DNA from: Zobellella taiwanensis
Lineage (GTDB): Bacteria; Pseudomonadota; Gammaproteobacteria; Enterobacterales; Aeromonadaceae
NCBI RefSeq assembly: GCF_003012795.1
Contig: NZ_PXYH01000011.1
Location: 1-64,000, forward strand
DNA length: 64,000 nt
Reading direction: 5' to 3'
In this document: positions 37,576-45,575 of the stretch, piece after piece
Layout of the letters: each line of letters opens with the position of its first letter
How positions within the stretch are numbered: position 1 is the stretch's first letter
Translations under genes and position numbers: made by a program
Notes under the pieces: generated by a model
Databases searched by the model: none
Seen by the model: only the letters and a program-made list of their open reading frames with translations
Told to the model about the DNA's origin: nothing

Positions 37576-38562
37576 TTATGGGCGCCGGGACAGGGCCCGG
37601 GCCAGGGCGCGGCCGCTGAGGAAGGCGGCTTCCACCCGCCCGCCCAGGCACCAGTCGCCACAGGCCGCCAGCCCGGTTTGCGGGTCCAGCACATAGCCCT
37701 CGCCCGGCTCCGCCGGCTCGTTGCTCAGGGCATAACGCCAGCGGTGCAGCCGGGCCCCGGCAATCGCCCGGACCGGCAGGCCGGTCAGCGCGAGGAAAGA
37801 CTCGGTCAGCTGCTGCTGCACCCAGTCCTGATCATGCTCCAGGTGCTCCCGGGCCCACTCCGGGGTGGAATGGGCCACCACGCTGCCCGCCGGGCCGCGC
37901 CCGGGCAGGCGATGGTTGAAGGCAATCCAGCGCAGGGGCGCGTGGTTGACCCGGGCCGCGTCCCAGGCCGGCAGGGCGGCGGCGTCCACCGCCAGCAGCA
38001 GGGCGTAGCAGGGCGCCATGGCGTAGGGCGCAAGCGCGTCGGGTTCGGCCAGGTGGGGGCCGAGCAGTTCGCGGGTCTGGGGCAGGGGCGCCGAGCTGAC
38101 CACCCGATCGAAGGTGCCCAGATCCCCGTCCTGCTCGTCGAACAGCTGCCAGCCGTCGGGCCGGCGGCGAAGGTGGGCCACCCGGGTCTGCAGCCGTACC
38201 TCCTGGCCTGCCGCCATGGCCTTGAGCAGGGCGTTCATGCCCGGTACCGCCACATAGTGGGGTTCGAACCAGGGCCGCTTGAACGGCGGCTTTTCCGGGC
38301 TCAGGGTCGTCAGGTTTGGGTGCCACTCGGCTACGGTGCCGGCAGCGATATGGGGGGCCAGCAACTGGCGGAATGCCCGGCTGCGGGCGGTAAAAAACTG
38401 GGCGCCGTGATCCCACTGGCGGTCGTCCTGGCGGCGGGTGGACATGCGCCCGCCCAGGCCCCGGGCCTTTTCGAACAGGGTTACTTCGGCCTGGCCGGCC
38501 AGCTCCCGGGCCAGGGTCAGGCCGGCCAGGCCGGCGCCGATAACGGCAATACTGGGTTTCAT
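37576..38562 (-). CDS. Renalase-like NAD(P)/FAD-dependent oxidoreductase
   Basis: The 328-residue flavoprotein has the FAD-binding Rossmann loop IAVIGAGLAGLTLARELA (residues 5-22), then FEKARGLGGRMSTRR, and the C-terminal FAD motif GLAACGDWCLGGRVEAAFLSG. The length and motifs match the bacterial renalase/amine-oxidase-like family, which oxidises unusual dihydro-nicotinamide isomers in some members. The start at 38562 is preceded by AAGGA. It follows a DCC protein gene by eight bases, so the two form a small operon. The substrate here is unknown. Confidence 0.83.
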   Translation of the reverse strand: MKPSIAVIGAGLAGLTLARELAGQAEVTLFEKARGLGGRMSTRRQDDRQWDHGAQFFTARSRAFRQLLAPHIAAGTVAEWHPNLTTLSPEKPPFKRPWFEPHYVAVPGMNALLKAMAAGQEVRLQTRVAHLRRRPDGWQLFDEQDGDLGTFDRVVSSAPLPQTRELLGPHLAEPDALAPYAMAPCYALLLAVDAAALPAWDAARVNHAPLRWIAFNHRLPGRGPAGSVVAHSTPEWAREHLEHDQDWVQQQLTESFLALTGLPVRAIAGARLHRWRYALSNEPAEPGEGYVLDPQTGLAACGDWCLGGRVEAAFLSGRALARALSRRP

Positions 38563-38570
38563 GAATTTCC

Positions 38571-38939
38571 TTAGGATTGAGGTGGACGGCAGGCACGCAG
38601 GTGTGGGCGGCGCCGGTACCAGCACAGAAACAGGCGATAGCCCAGGGCCAGCAGTGCCCGCACCGGGGCCAGCCCGGCCAGGCGCGCCAGCGGGCGCAGC
38701 GGCGGCACCTGCCGCCACAGCAGCACAAAGGCGTCCACGCCGGTGTGCAGCCGTTGATGTTCGTCGAGCAGATGCAGCTGCTGCAGGCACTGCTCCAGGC
38801 CGAGGCCATGGCGCGCCATGTCGTCCCCGTGCTGCCACACATCCAGCCAGCGGATGCTGCCCGCGCGGGCCCGGCGCTGATAAAAACGAATCTCCCGGCG
38901 GCACAGGCCGCAGCGGCCATCGAAAAATACGGTCAGCAT
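38571..38939 (-). CDS. DCC-family (DUF393) thiol-disulfide oxidoreductase-like protein
   Basis: The 122-residue protein begins LTVFFDGRCGLCRREIRF, the DCC signature (here DGRCGLC with a CxxC at residues 10-13). The C-terminal half is hydrophobic and arginine-rich (LALGYRLFLCWYRRR). The family is predicted to be thioredoxin-like, and its physiological role is not established. It is the first gene of a pair with the renalase-like gene. Confidence 0.85.
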   Translation of the reverse strand: MLTVFFDGRCGLCRREIRFYQRRARAGSIRWLDVWQHGDDMARHGLGLEQCLQQLHLLDEHQRLHTGVDAFVLLWRQVPPLRPLARLAGLAPVRALLALGYRLFLCWYRRRPHLRACRPPQS

Positions 38940-39035
38940 GCTTACTCCGAATCACAGTGCCGGCAATACCGGTTTTGTGCTTGACCGGACCGGGAGCCGG
39001 GGTCTTTCATTGAAGCAGGCGACAATTCATTTTGG

Positions 39036-39051
39036 GCGTAAACGTTTGATT
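39036..39051 (+). promoter_or_regulatory. Possible PurR-type operator upstream of gsk
   Basis: GCGTAAACGTTTGATT contains the palindromic AAACGTTT core of the PurR operator (ACGCAAACGTTTGCGT) and matches 12 of 16 positions by my alignment. It lies 73 bases before the purine-salvage gene gsk. This is suggestive only. Confidence 0.3.
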
Positions 39052-39123
39052 TTTTAGTGGCCTGATGAGGTGCCCCGGGCTTTTTGCTAGACTCCGCCGA
39101 TCGTTTTCTTGAGGTAAAGAAAC

Positions 39124-40434
39124 ATGAAGTTTCCCGGCCAGCGCAAGCACAAGCACTTTTTTCCGGTGGAAGCCCGCGATCCGCGCCTGAGCGAACTGCT
39201 GCCCGACAACAAGCCGGTGTCTGGCCATGTGTGCGGCATCGATCAGGTGCTGGTGGACATAGAAGCCCATGTGGAGCCCGAGTTCCTGGCCCGCCACGGC
39301 CTGTCCCGGGGCCATTCCCTGTTGCTGGCTCCCGAGCGGGCCGATGCCATCTACCGTGAGCTGCTCGAGCAGGGGCTTATCGTGTCCGAATTTGCCGGCG
39401 GCACCATAGGCAACACCCTGCACAACTACTCGGTGCTGGCCGACGACAGATCCGTGCTGTTCGGGGTGATGAGCGAAACCATCAGGGTGGGCACGTCCGC
39501 CTACCGTTACCTGTGCACCACCTCGTCCCGGGTCGATCTCAACTACCTGCAGCCGGTGGCCGGCTCCATTGGCCAGTGCATCACCCTGATCACCCCGGAC
39601 GGCGAACGCAGCTTTGCCATCAACAAGGGCATGATGGACCGGCTGTCGCCCGACCACCTGGACCGGGAGCAAATCCAGAGCGCCTCGGCGCTGGTGCTGA
39701 CCGCCTACCTGATGCGCTGCGAAGCTCACGAGCCCATGGCCGACAGCGCCCGGCAGGCGGCCGAGTGGGCGCGCCAGGCCGGGGTGCCGGTGGTGCTCAC
39801 CATGGGCACTCGCTTTATCGTCGAGGATCGCCGGGACTGGTGGCAACAGTTCATCCGCGACCATGTGACCCTGGTGGCGATGAACGAAGACGAGGGGCTG
39901 GCGCTGACCGGCGAGGCCGACCCGCTCGCCGCCTGCGACCGGGTGCTGGAGTGGGCCGACCTGGTACTGTGCACCGCCGGCCCGGCCGGGCTCTACCTGG
40001 CCGGCCATGCGGACGAGGAACAGCTGAGGGAAACCAGCCGGCCGCTGCTGCCGGGGAGGATCCCCGAGTTCAACCGCTTTGAATACTCCCGCCCCATGCG
40101 CCGGGCCGACTGCCGCCGGCCGCGCAGGATTTACACCCATATTTCGCCCTACATGGGCGGCCCGGCGCGCATCAAAAACACCAACGGCGCCGGCGACGCC
40201 GCCCTGGCCGCCCTGCTGCACGACATGGCCGCCAACGACTACCACCGCCAGAACGTGCCCGGCAGCGCCAAGCACCGGGCCCGGCACCTGACCTATTCTT
40301 CCCTGTCCCAGGTGAGCAAATACGCCAACCGGGTCAGCTTTGAGGTGCTGGTACAGCACTCGCCCCGTTTGTCCCGCGGCCTGCCCGAGCGGGAGGACTC
40401 GCTGGAGGAGGCCTACTGGGCCGGCGAGGCATAG
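39124..40434 (+). CDS. gsk: Inosine-guanosine kinase
   Basis: The 436-residue PfkB-family kinase phosphorylates inosine and guanosine for purine salvage. It is close to E. coli Gsk (434 residues) along its whole length: start MKFPGQRKHKHFFPV, FAGGTIGNTLHNYSVLADDRSV, LVLCTAGPAGLY, and the C-terminal NTNGAGDAALAALLHD containing the catalytic Asp of the PfkB signature. It ends with the conserved LSRGLPEREDSLEEAYW. It is a single gene upstream of an EAL protein on the same strand. The 184 bases before it contain the possible PurR site. Confidence 0.96.
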   Translation: MKFPGQRKHKHFFPVEARDPRLSELLPDNKPVSGHVCGIDQVLVDIEAHVEPEFLARHGLSRGHSLLLAPERADAIYRELLEQGLIVSEFAGGTIGNTLHNYSVLADDRSVLFGVMSETIRVGTSAYRYLCTTSSRVDLNYLQPVAGSIGQCITLITPDGERSFAINKGMMDRLSPDHLDREQIQSASALVLTAYLMRCEAHEPMADSARQAAEWARQAGVPVVLTMGTRFIVEDRRDWWQQFIRDHVTLVAMNEDEGLALTGEADPLAACDRVLEWADLVLCTAGPAGLYLAGHADEEQLRETSRPLLPGRIPEFNRFEYSRPMRRADCRRPRRIYTHISPYMGGPARIKNTNGAGDAALAALLHDMAANDYHRQNVPGSAKHRARHLTYSSLSQVSKYANRVSFEVLVQHSPRLSRGLPEREDSLEEAYWAGEA

Positions 40435-40499
40435 ACGGCGGATGTGTGCGATATTTCCGTTACAATTGAACAGCTGAATGCTGCTGAAAAGGTGAAGCG

Positions 40500-41270
40500 A
40501 TGGATATACCGGTACAGATAAAGCAGCAAAGCTGCATGGACTGCCTGAGTGGCCAGTCGCTGGGGTTCGAGATCAAAATGGCTTTCCAGCCGATTATCGA
40601 CTGGCAGCAAAAGGAGATCTTCGCCTATGAAGCCCTGGTGCGCGGTCCCGAAGGCCAGGGTGCCGGTTGGGTATTCGAGCGGATCAACGACAAGAACAAG
40701 TACTATTTCGACCAGTCTTGCCGGGTCAAGGCGATAGAAACCGCCAGCCGCCTCGGCTGTGACCGGCTGCTGAGCATCAACTTCCTGCCCAACGCCGTGT
40801 ACAACCCTGAAACCTGCATCCGTGCCACCATAGAGGCGGCAACCCTGTTTCACTTTGACCTGGAAAAAATCATCTTCGAGGTCACCGAAACCGAAGAGAT
40901 CATCAACCAGGAAAAGCTCAAGCGCATTTTCGAATCCTACGCCCGGCACGGCTTTCGTACCGCCATCGACGATTTTGGCTCCGGTTTTGCCGGGCTGGAA
41001 TGGCTGTATAGCCTGCGGCCCGCCATCCTCAAGCTGGACATGACCCTGATCCGCGACATTCATCTGGACGAGGCCAAGCAACAACGCCTGGCGGCGGTGC
41101 AGCAGGTGTGCCGCGAGCTGGGGGCCATGATCCTGGCCGAAGGCATAGAGGTGGAGGAAGAGCGGGATTTCCTGGTCAATGCCGGCATCCGCTACCTGCA
41201 GGGCTACCTCTTCGCCAGGCCGGCGCTGGAGCACCTGGCCGGGCAGGACGAGATCAACGGCTGGCAGTAG
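40500..41270 (+). CDS. EAL-domain cyclic-di-GMP phosphodiesterase
   Basis: The 256-residue protein is a single EAL domain (about residues 23-250). Catalytic features are present: EAL (44-46), the Asn in LSINFLPNA, FEVTETE, the AIDDFGSGFAG loop, the LKLDM lysine, AEGIEVEEE, and LQGYLFARP. It should therefore be able to hydrolyse c-di-GMP. The only other element is a short N-terminus with a CMDC pair (Cys12, Cys15), absent from the minimal domain and perhaps redox- or metal-sensitive (inference). No membrane segment is present. It lies beside gsk and the repeat array, and no partner is obvious. Confidence 0.88.
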   Translation: MDIPVQIKQQSCMDCLSGQSLGFEIKMAFQPIIDWQQKEIFAYEALVRGPEGQGAGWVFERINDKNKYYFDQSCRVKAIETASRLGCDRLLSINFLPNAVYNPETCIRATIEAATLFHFDLEKIIFEVTETEEIINQEKLKRIFESYARHGFRTAIDDFGSGFAGLEWLYSLRPAILKLDMTLIRDIHLDEAKQQRLAAVQQVCRELGAMILAEGIEVEEERDFLVNAGIRYLQGYLFARPALEHLAGQDEINGWQ

Positions 41271-41304
41271 GAGCCGTTTTCTCGGCCCCATCCGCTACCC
41301 TTTT

Positions 41305-42400
41305 GGACCAAGACCCGCCGCCATAGTTTGGGGACGCCTTTTGGGGCGCGGGCGGCCCGCCCGCCTGGGATAACGCCAGGGATTTGGGTGTGGCATCGGG
41401 GCCCGGCGGTTCCCGCGCTGCGGGAATGCAGGCGGGCCGCCTGCGCTCCAGGGTCCGCGTTATTCCACTTGGAGCATTACCCCGTGTGGCGTTTGCCCCT
41501 CCCGCCTGGGGTAACGCCAGGGGTTTGGGTGTGGCATCGGGGCCCGGCGGTTCCCGCGTTGCGGGAATGCAGGCGAGCCGCCTGCGCTCCAGGGTCCGCG
41601 TTATTCCACTTGGAGCATTACCCCGTGTGGCGTTTGCCCCCTTCCGGGGCGCGACTTGCCGCCATAGTTTGGGGACGCCTTTTGGGACCACGACTTGCCG
41701 CCATGGTTTAGGGGCGCCTTTTGGGGCGCGGGCGGCCCGCCCGCCTGGGGTAATGCCAGGGATTTGGGTGTGGCATCGGGGCCCGGCGGTTCCCGCGCTG
41801 CGGGAATGCAGGCGGGCCGCCTGCGCTCCAGGGTCCGCGTTACTCCACTTGGAGCATTACCCCGTGTGGTGTTTTCCCCCTCCCGAGCCACGACTTGCCG
41901 CCATGGTTTGGGGACGCCTTTTGGGGCCACGACTTGCCGCCATGGTTTGGGGACGCCTTTTGGGGCCACGACTTGCCGCCATGGTTATGGTGTTCCTTTT
42001 GGGGCGCGGGCGGCTCGCCCGCCTGGGGTAACGCCTGGGGTTTGGGTGTGGCATCGGTGCCCGGTGGTTCCCGCGTTGCGGGAATACAGGCGGGCCGCCT
42101 GCGCTCCAGGGTCCGCGTTATTCCACTTGGAGCATTACCCCGTGTGGTGTTTTCCCCCTCCCGAGCCACGACCCGCCGCCATGGTTTGGGGACGCCTTTT
42201 GGGGCCACGACCCGCCGCCATGGTTATGGTGTTCCTTTTGGGGCGCGGGCGGCCCGCCCGCATGGGGTAACGCCAGGGGTTTGGGTGTGGCATCGGAGCC
42301 CGGTGGTTCCCGCGCTGCGGGAATGCAGGCGGGCCGCCTGTGCTCCAGAGTCCGCGTTATTCCACTTGGAGCATTACCCCGTTTGGCGTTTGCCCCCTCC
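41305..42400. repeat. Mosaic tandem repeat array of two units (A, 39 bp; B, about 140-160 bp)
   Basis: This gene-free GC-rich stretch is built from two units. A is about 39 bp (core GACTTGCCGCCATGGTTTGG) at 41308, 41649, 41688, 41888, 41927, 41966, 42166 and 42205. B is about 140-160 bp at roughly 41347, 41500, 41727, 42005 and 42244. The order is A-B-B-A-A-B-A-A-A-B-A-A-B, and A3 to A4 and A6 to A7 are both 200 bases apart. B contains palindromes such as TTCCCGCGCTGCGGGAA and GCAGGCGGGCCGCCTGC. Open frames exist in most frames but do not keep phase across the 200-base superunit, so coding is not supported. Confidence 0.9.
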
Positions 42401-42418
42401 CGGGGCCCGCCAGCCAAC

Positions 42419-42452
42419 AAAAAAGCCCCGGTGCCAATGGCACCGGGGCTGT
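42419..42452 (-). terminator. Rho-independent terminator after norZ
   Basis: AGCCCCGGTGCC and GGCACCGGGGCT form a 12-base perfect stem with loop AAT. Read on the minus strand it is followed by T6, ending the ric-norZ transcript. Confidence 0.9.
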
Positions 42453-42474
42453 TGGTAAGCGGAGAACGCGCTTC

Positions 42475-44751
42475 TTATTTGGAGACCAGCTCGGCTACGC
42501 CGTCTTCGGCCCGCTTGCCGCGCGGCCAGAGGCCGATGACCACCTGCCAGGTTACTGCCAGGGCACCGATGATAAACACGATGTCACCGAAGGTACGCAC
42601 CCAGCGCAGGGTTTGCAGCAGGCCCTGCTGCATAAAGCTCTCGCTGCGGGCATACCAGAGGCCTTCGCTGGCGCTGGCGATAAACTGGATAACCCCCACC
42701 GGCAGCACGCTGGTGAACAGCATCAGCACCAGTCCGCCGTTCAGCCACCAGAAGGCGGTTTTCATCAGCGACTCGCTGAACACCAGGTTGGGGCGGATAT
42801 AGCGCAGCACCAGCAGGCTGAAGCCCAGGGCCAGGAAGCCATACACCCCGAACAGTGCCGCATGGGCGTGGGTGGGCGTAGTGTTCAGGCCCTGGATGTA
42901 GTAGAGCGCGATGGGCGGGTTGATCATAAAGCCCAGTACACCGGCGCCGAGCATGTTCCAGAAGGCCACGGCCACAAAGAACATCAGCGGCCATTTAATG
43001 TTGGCCATCCAGGGCGCACGGTTTTTCAGGCTCCAGTTTTCCCAGGCTTCGTAGCCCAGTACTACCAGGGGCACCACTTCCAGGGCGCTGAAGGTGGCAC
43101 CTACCGCCATGATGGGGGTGGTGGTACCGGAGAAGTACAGGTGGTGGAAGGTGCCGGGAATGCCGCCCAGCATAAACAGCGAGGCCGAGGCCAGGCTGGC
43201 GGTGGTGGCCATTTTCTTGGACACCAGGCCCATGCTGCAGAAGATAAAGGCCAGGGCGGTGGTGGCGAACACTTCAAAGAAGCCTTCTACCCACAGGTGC
43301 ACTATCCACCAGCGCCAGTATTCCATGACGGAGATGTGAGTGCGCTCGCCGTAGAAGAAACCGGCGCCGTAGAACAGGCCGATGGCGGCGCAGGAGGCGG
43401 TGAGCAGGGCCAGCAGGTGCTTGTCGCCGGGCTGGCGCAGGGCAGGCACCACGCCACGCAGCATCAGCACCAGCCACAGCACGATGCCCACGAACTTGCC
43501 AATTTGCCACAGGCGGCCCAGGTCCACGTATTCATAGCCCTGGTGACCCAGCCAGAAGTTGAGGTGCTCCGGCATGATCTGGGCAATGGCCAGGTAGTTG
43601 CCGACAAAGCTGCCTACCACCACGGCGACCAGCGCCCAGAACAGCACGTCTACCCCCAGTTTCTGGAACTTGGGATCCTTGCCGCCGTTGATGATGGGAG
43701 CGAGGAACAGGCCGGCGGCGAGGAAGCCGGTGGCAATCCAGAACAGGGCGCTTTGAATGTGCCAGGTACGGACCAGGGAGTAGGGGAACCACTTGGACAG
43801 CTCAATGCCGTAGAAATGCTGGCCTTCCACCGTGTAGTGGGCGGTGGCGCCGCCGAGGAGGACCTGGAAGGTGAACAGGGCCACCACCAGGAACACATAC
43901 TTGCCCAGTGCCTTTTGGGAAGGAGTAAGCTTGAAGGTGGTGAGCGGATCCCGCGCCGGGGCGGCGGGCTCGTGCTCTTCTTCCTTGCGCAGGAAGGCCC
44001 AGGCCCAGATCAGGCCGCCCACGCCGGCGATCAGCAGAACCACACTGACCAGAGACCAGACGATGTTCTCGGCGGTGGGCTTGTTGTCGATCAGCGGCTC
44101 GTGGGGCCAGTTGTTGGTGTAGGTGGCCTCACCGCCGGGACGTTCGGTGGCGGCGGCCCAGGCGGTCCAGAAGAAGAAGTTGTTCAGATCGGCGCGGCGT
44201 TCGGCGCTCGGCAGGGTGTTCTCCTTCATGGCGAAGCTCTGGCGAGTGGAGCGCAGGGCCGGATCGTCGCTGAACAGCTGGTCGTAGTAAGCGGCGGTGT
44301 CGGCCATGGCCTGGGCCCGGCGCTCGGACACCACCAGCACGTCGGCCTCGGCGTCATAGCTGTTGAAGCGGTATTCCTTCTTCAGCCGGTGTTGCAGCAC
44401 GGCCTGCTGTTCTTCTTCCAGGTTGTCGTAGGCGGTGCCGAACTCGTCCTGCGCCGCCAGTTCCAGCCAGGCCAGCAGTTCACGGTGCAGCCAGTCGGCG
44501 GTCCAGTCCGGCGCCTGGTAGGCACCATGGCCCCAAACCGAGCCGAGCTGCATGCCGCCTACCGATTGCCAGGCGGTCTGGCCGTCGAGGATGCCGTCCT
44601 TGGTGGTGAGCAGGGTGCCGCCCTCGGTAACCACCTGGGCGGGAATGGGCGGGGCGACCCGGTAGACTTCCCGGCCGAAATAGCCGAGCACAGCAAAGGT
44701 AATGCCGAGAACGACGAGCAATATCGTCCACAGGCGACGATAGTTAGCCAT
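42475..44751 (-). CDS. norZ: Quinol-dependent nitric oxide reductase (qNOR, NorZ/NorB)
   Basis: The 758-residue membrane enzyme reduces two NO to N2O with electrons from quinol. The N-terminal extension (about 40-230, first helix then a soluble cytochrome-c-like domain without haem) marks qNOR. The haem-copper-type core follows with His ligands in VRTWHIQSALFW, WWIVHLWVEGFFEV, PGTFHHLYFSG and THAHAALFGVYGF. No norC is present, as expected for qNOR. It overlaps the ric gene by eight bases and is transcribed from the sigma-54 promoter at 45460. In a denitrifier it protects from, or respires, NO. Confidence 0.94.
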   Translation of the reverse strand: MANYRRLWTILLVVLGITFAVLGYFGREVYRVAPPIPAQVVTEGGTLLTTKDGILDGQTAWQSVGGMQLGSVWGHGAYQAPDWTADWLHRELLAWLELAAQDEFGTAYDNLEEEQQAVLQHRLKKEYRFNSYDAEADVLVVSERRAQAMADTAAYYDQLFSDDPALRSTRQSFAMKENTLPSAERRADLNNFFFWTAWAAATERPGGEATYTNNWPHEPLIDNKPTAENIVWSLVSVVLLIAGVGGLIWAWAFLRKEEEHEPAAPARDPLTTFKLTPSQKALGKYVFLVVALFTFQVLLGGATAHYTVEGQHFYGIELSKWFPYSLVRTWHIQSALFWIATGFLAAGLFLAPIINGGKDPKFQKLGVDVLFWALVAVVVGSFVGNYLAIAQIMPEHLNFWLGHQGYEYVDLGRLWQIGKFVGIVLWLVLMLRGVVPALRQPGDKHLLALLTASCAAIGLFYGAGFFYGERTHISVMEYWRWWIVHLWVEGFFEVFATTALAFIFCSMGLVSKKMATTASLASASLFMLGGIPGTFHHLYFSGTTTPIMAVGATFSALEVVPLVVLGYEAWENWSLKNRAPWMANIKWPLMFFVAVAFWNMLGAGVLGFMINPPIALYYIQGLNTTPTHAHAALFGVYGFLALGFSLLVLRYIRPNLVFSESLMKTAFWWLNGGLVLMLFTSVLPVGVIQFIASASEGLWYARSESFMQQGLLQTLRWVRTFGDIVFIIGALAVTWQVVIGLWPRGKRAEDGVAELVSK

Positions 44752-45421
44752 GTTGCACCTCCTGGCGCTGGGATGGTTGGAACAGAATGTTGTTTTCCAG
44801 ATGGATGTGTTGCATTAAATCGGTGTGCAGCTCGCCGATGCCGGCATAAAGCGCCTGCCAGGTGTTGCAGGCTTCCGCCGGCAGGGTGAGGTTGTGGGTC
44901 AGCGCCAACAGCCGGGCCAGGGCCTGGCCGTGATCGTCATGCTCCATGCGCATTACGGTAATGGGGCCGCGGGCCGGATCGAACAGGCCCCGGCGCAGCA
45001 TGGGGAACAGGATTTGTTCTTCCTTCTGCATGTGGCTTTCCAGTTCCTGGCGCATGGCGTCCAGATGGTCGGCCAGCCCCGCCGGGCAGTCGGGATGATC
45101 GCCGTGCACCGCTTCCACCCGGCGGGCCAGGCGCAGCAGTTCTACCAGCTGTTCCCGGTGCACGCTGTGGTAGCGGCTGAGGATATGGTCAATCAGCTCG
45201 CCGGTACCGGCCTGGCCCCAGTTGCGCTCGTCGTCGTGCTGGGCGGGGAGGGATTCGAGGCTGGCCAGCAGCTCGGCGGCGTCCAGCCCGCGCTCCGCCA
45301 GGGCGTCGCGCAGCAGGGTTTGGCCGCCGCAGCAGAAGTCCAGCCGGTAGTGGTGAAAAATCCGGGTGGCGCCGGGAAGATCCCTGGCCAGTGAGCCGAG
45401 GGAGCGGTCTAACAGGCTCAT
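44744..45421 (-). CDS. ytfE: Iron-sulfur cluster repair di-iron protein RIC (YtfE/ScdA/DnrN)
   Basis: The 225-residue protein has an N-terminal ScdA-type domain with DFCCGGQTLL (Cys pair near residues 30-31) and a hemerythrin-like di-iron domain. Its His/Glu ligands are in RYHSVHREQL, HMQKEEQILFPM, RMEHDDHG and HIHLENNILF. RIC proteins repair Fe-S clusters damaged by NO and oxidants. AAGGAG precedes the ATG at 45421; the frame to 45448 reads through the leader. It is the first gene of the ric-norZ operon, directly behind a sigma-54 promoter. Confidence 0.93.
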   Translation of the reverse strand: MSLLDRSLGSLARDLPGATRIFHHYRLDFCCGGQTLLRDALAERGLDAAELLASLESLPAQHDDERNWGQAGTGELIDHILSRYHSVHREQLVELLRLARRVEAVHGDHPDCPAGLADHLDAMRQELESHMQKEEQILFPMLRRGLFDPARGPITVMRMEHDDHGQALARLLALTHNLTLPAEACNTWQALYAGIGELHTDLMQHIHLENNILFQPSQRQEVQHG

Positions 45422-45459
45422 GGTATTGCTCCTTGATGGGTGTATCATGCTCCCTATAT

Positions 45460-45476
45460 TGCAACCAATATGCCAG
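45460..45476 (-). promoter_or_regulatory. Sigma-54 (RpoN) promoter of ric-norZ
   Basis: Read on the minus strand the sequence is CTGGCATATTGGTTGCA, giving -24 TGGCA and -12 TTGC with the correct spacing. It lies about 40 bases before the ric start and downstream of three NorR-type sites, the expected layout for a NorR-activated operon. Confidence 0.85.
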
Positions 45477-45515
45477 TTTTTAATTTATTGATTTATATGA
45501 AGTTAATAAATTTAT

Positions 45516-45573
45516 GGTAATTAATACCCTTCTTGGTTAAGGTAAATAAAACCCTATAAAGGTAAAAAATACC
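45516..45573. promoter_or_regulatory. Three NorR enhancer-type sites
   Basis: GGTAATTAATACC (45516-45528), GGTAAATAAAACC (45541-45553) and GGTAAAAAATACC (45561-45573) are dyads with the GT-N7-AC type core bound by NorR. The first is perfect. Starts are 25 and 20 bases apart, and the third ends two bases before the norR ATG, so NorR may repress its own gene there. Confidence 0.75.
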
Positions 45574-45575
45574 CC

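Noticed and set aside
41305..42400. CRISPR array
   Set aside because: The repeats are long, adjoin each other directly or alternate with a second conserved unit, and there are no unique spacers of constant length and no cas genes.
41327..42458. Several 100-215-codon open frames on both strands over the repeat array
   Set aside because: They arise from stop-poor GC-rich repeats. The 200-base superunit is not a multiple of three, so no frame is kept across copies, and none has a ribosome binding site or known family.
42340..44889. An 849-codon plus-strand frame opposite norZ
   Set aside because: It lies antisense to a well-supported nitric oxide reductase gene and has the His/Gln/Gly-rich composition of shadow frames.
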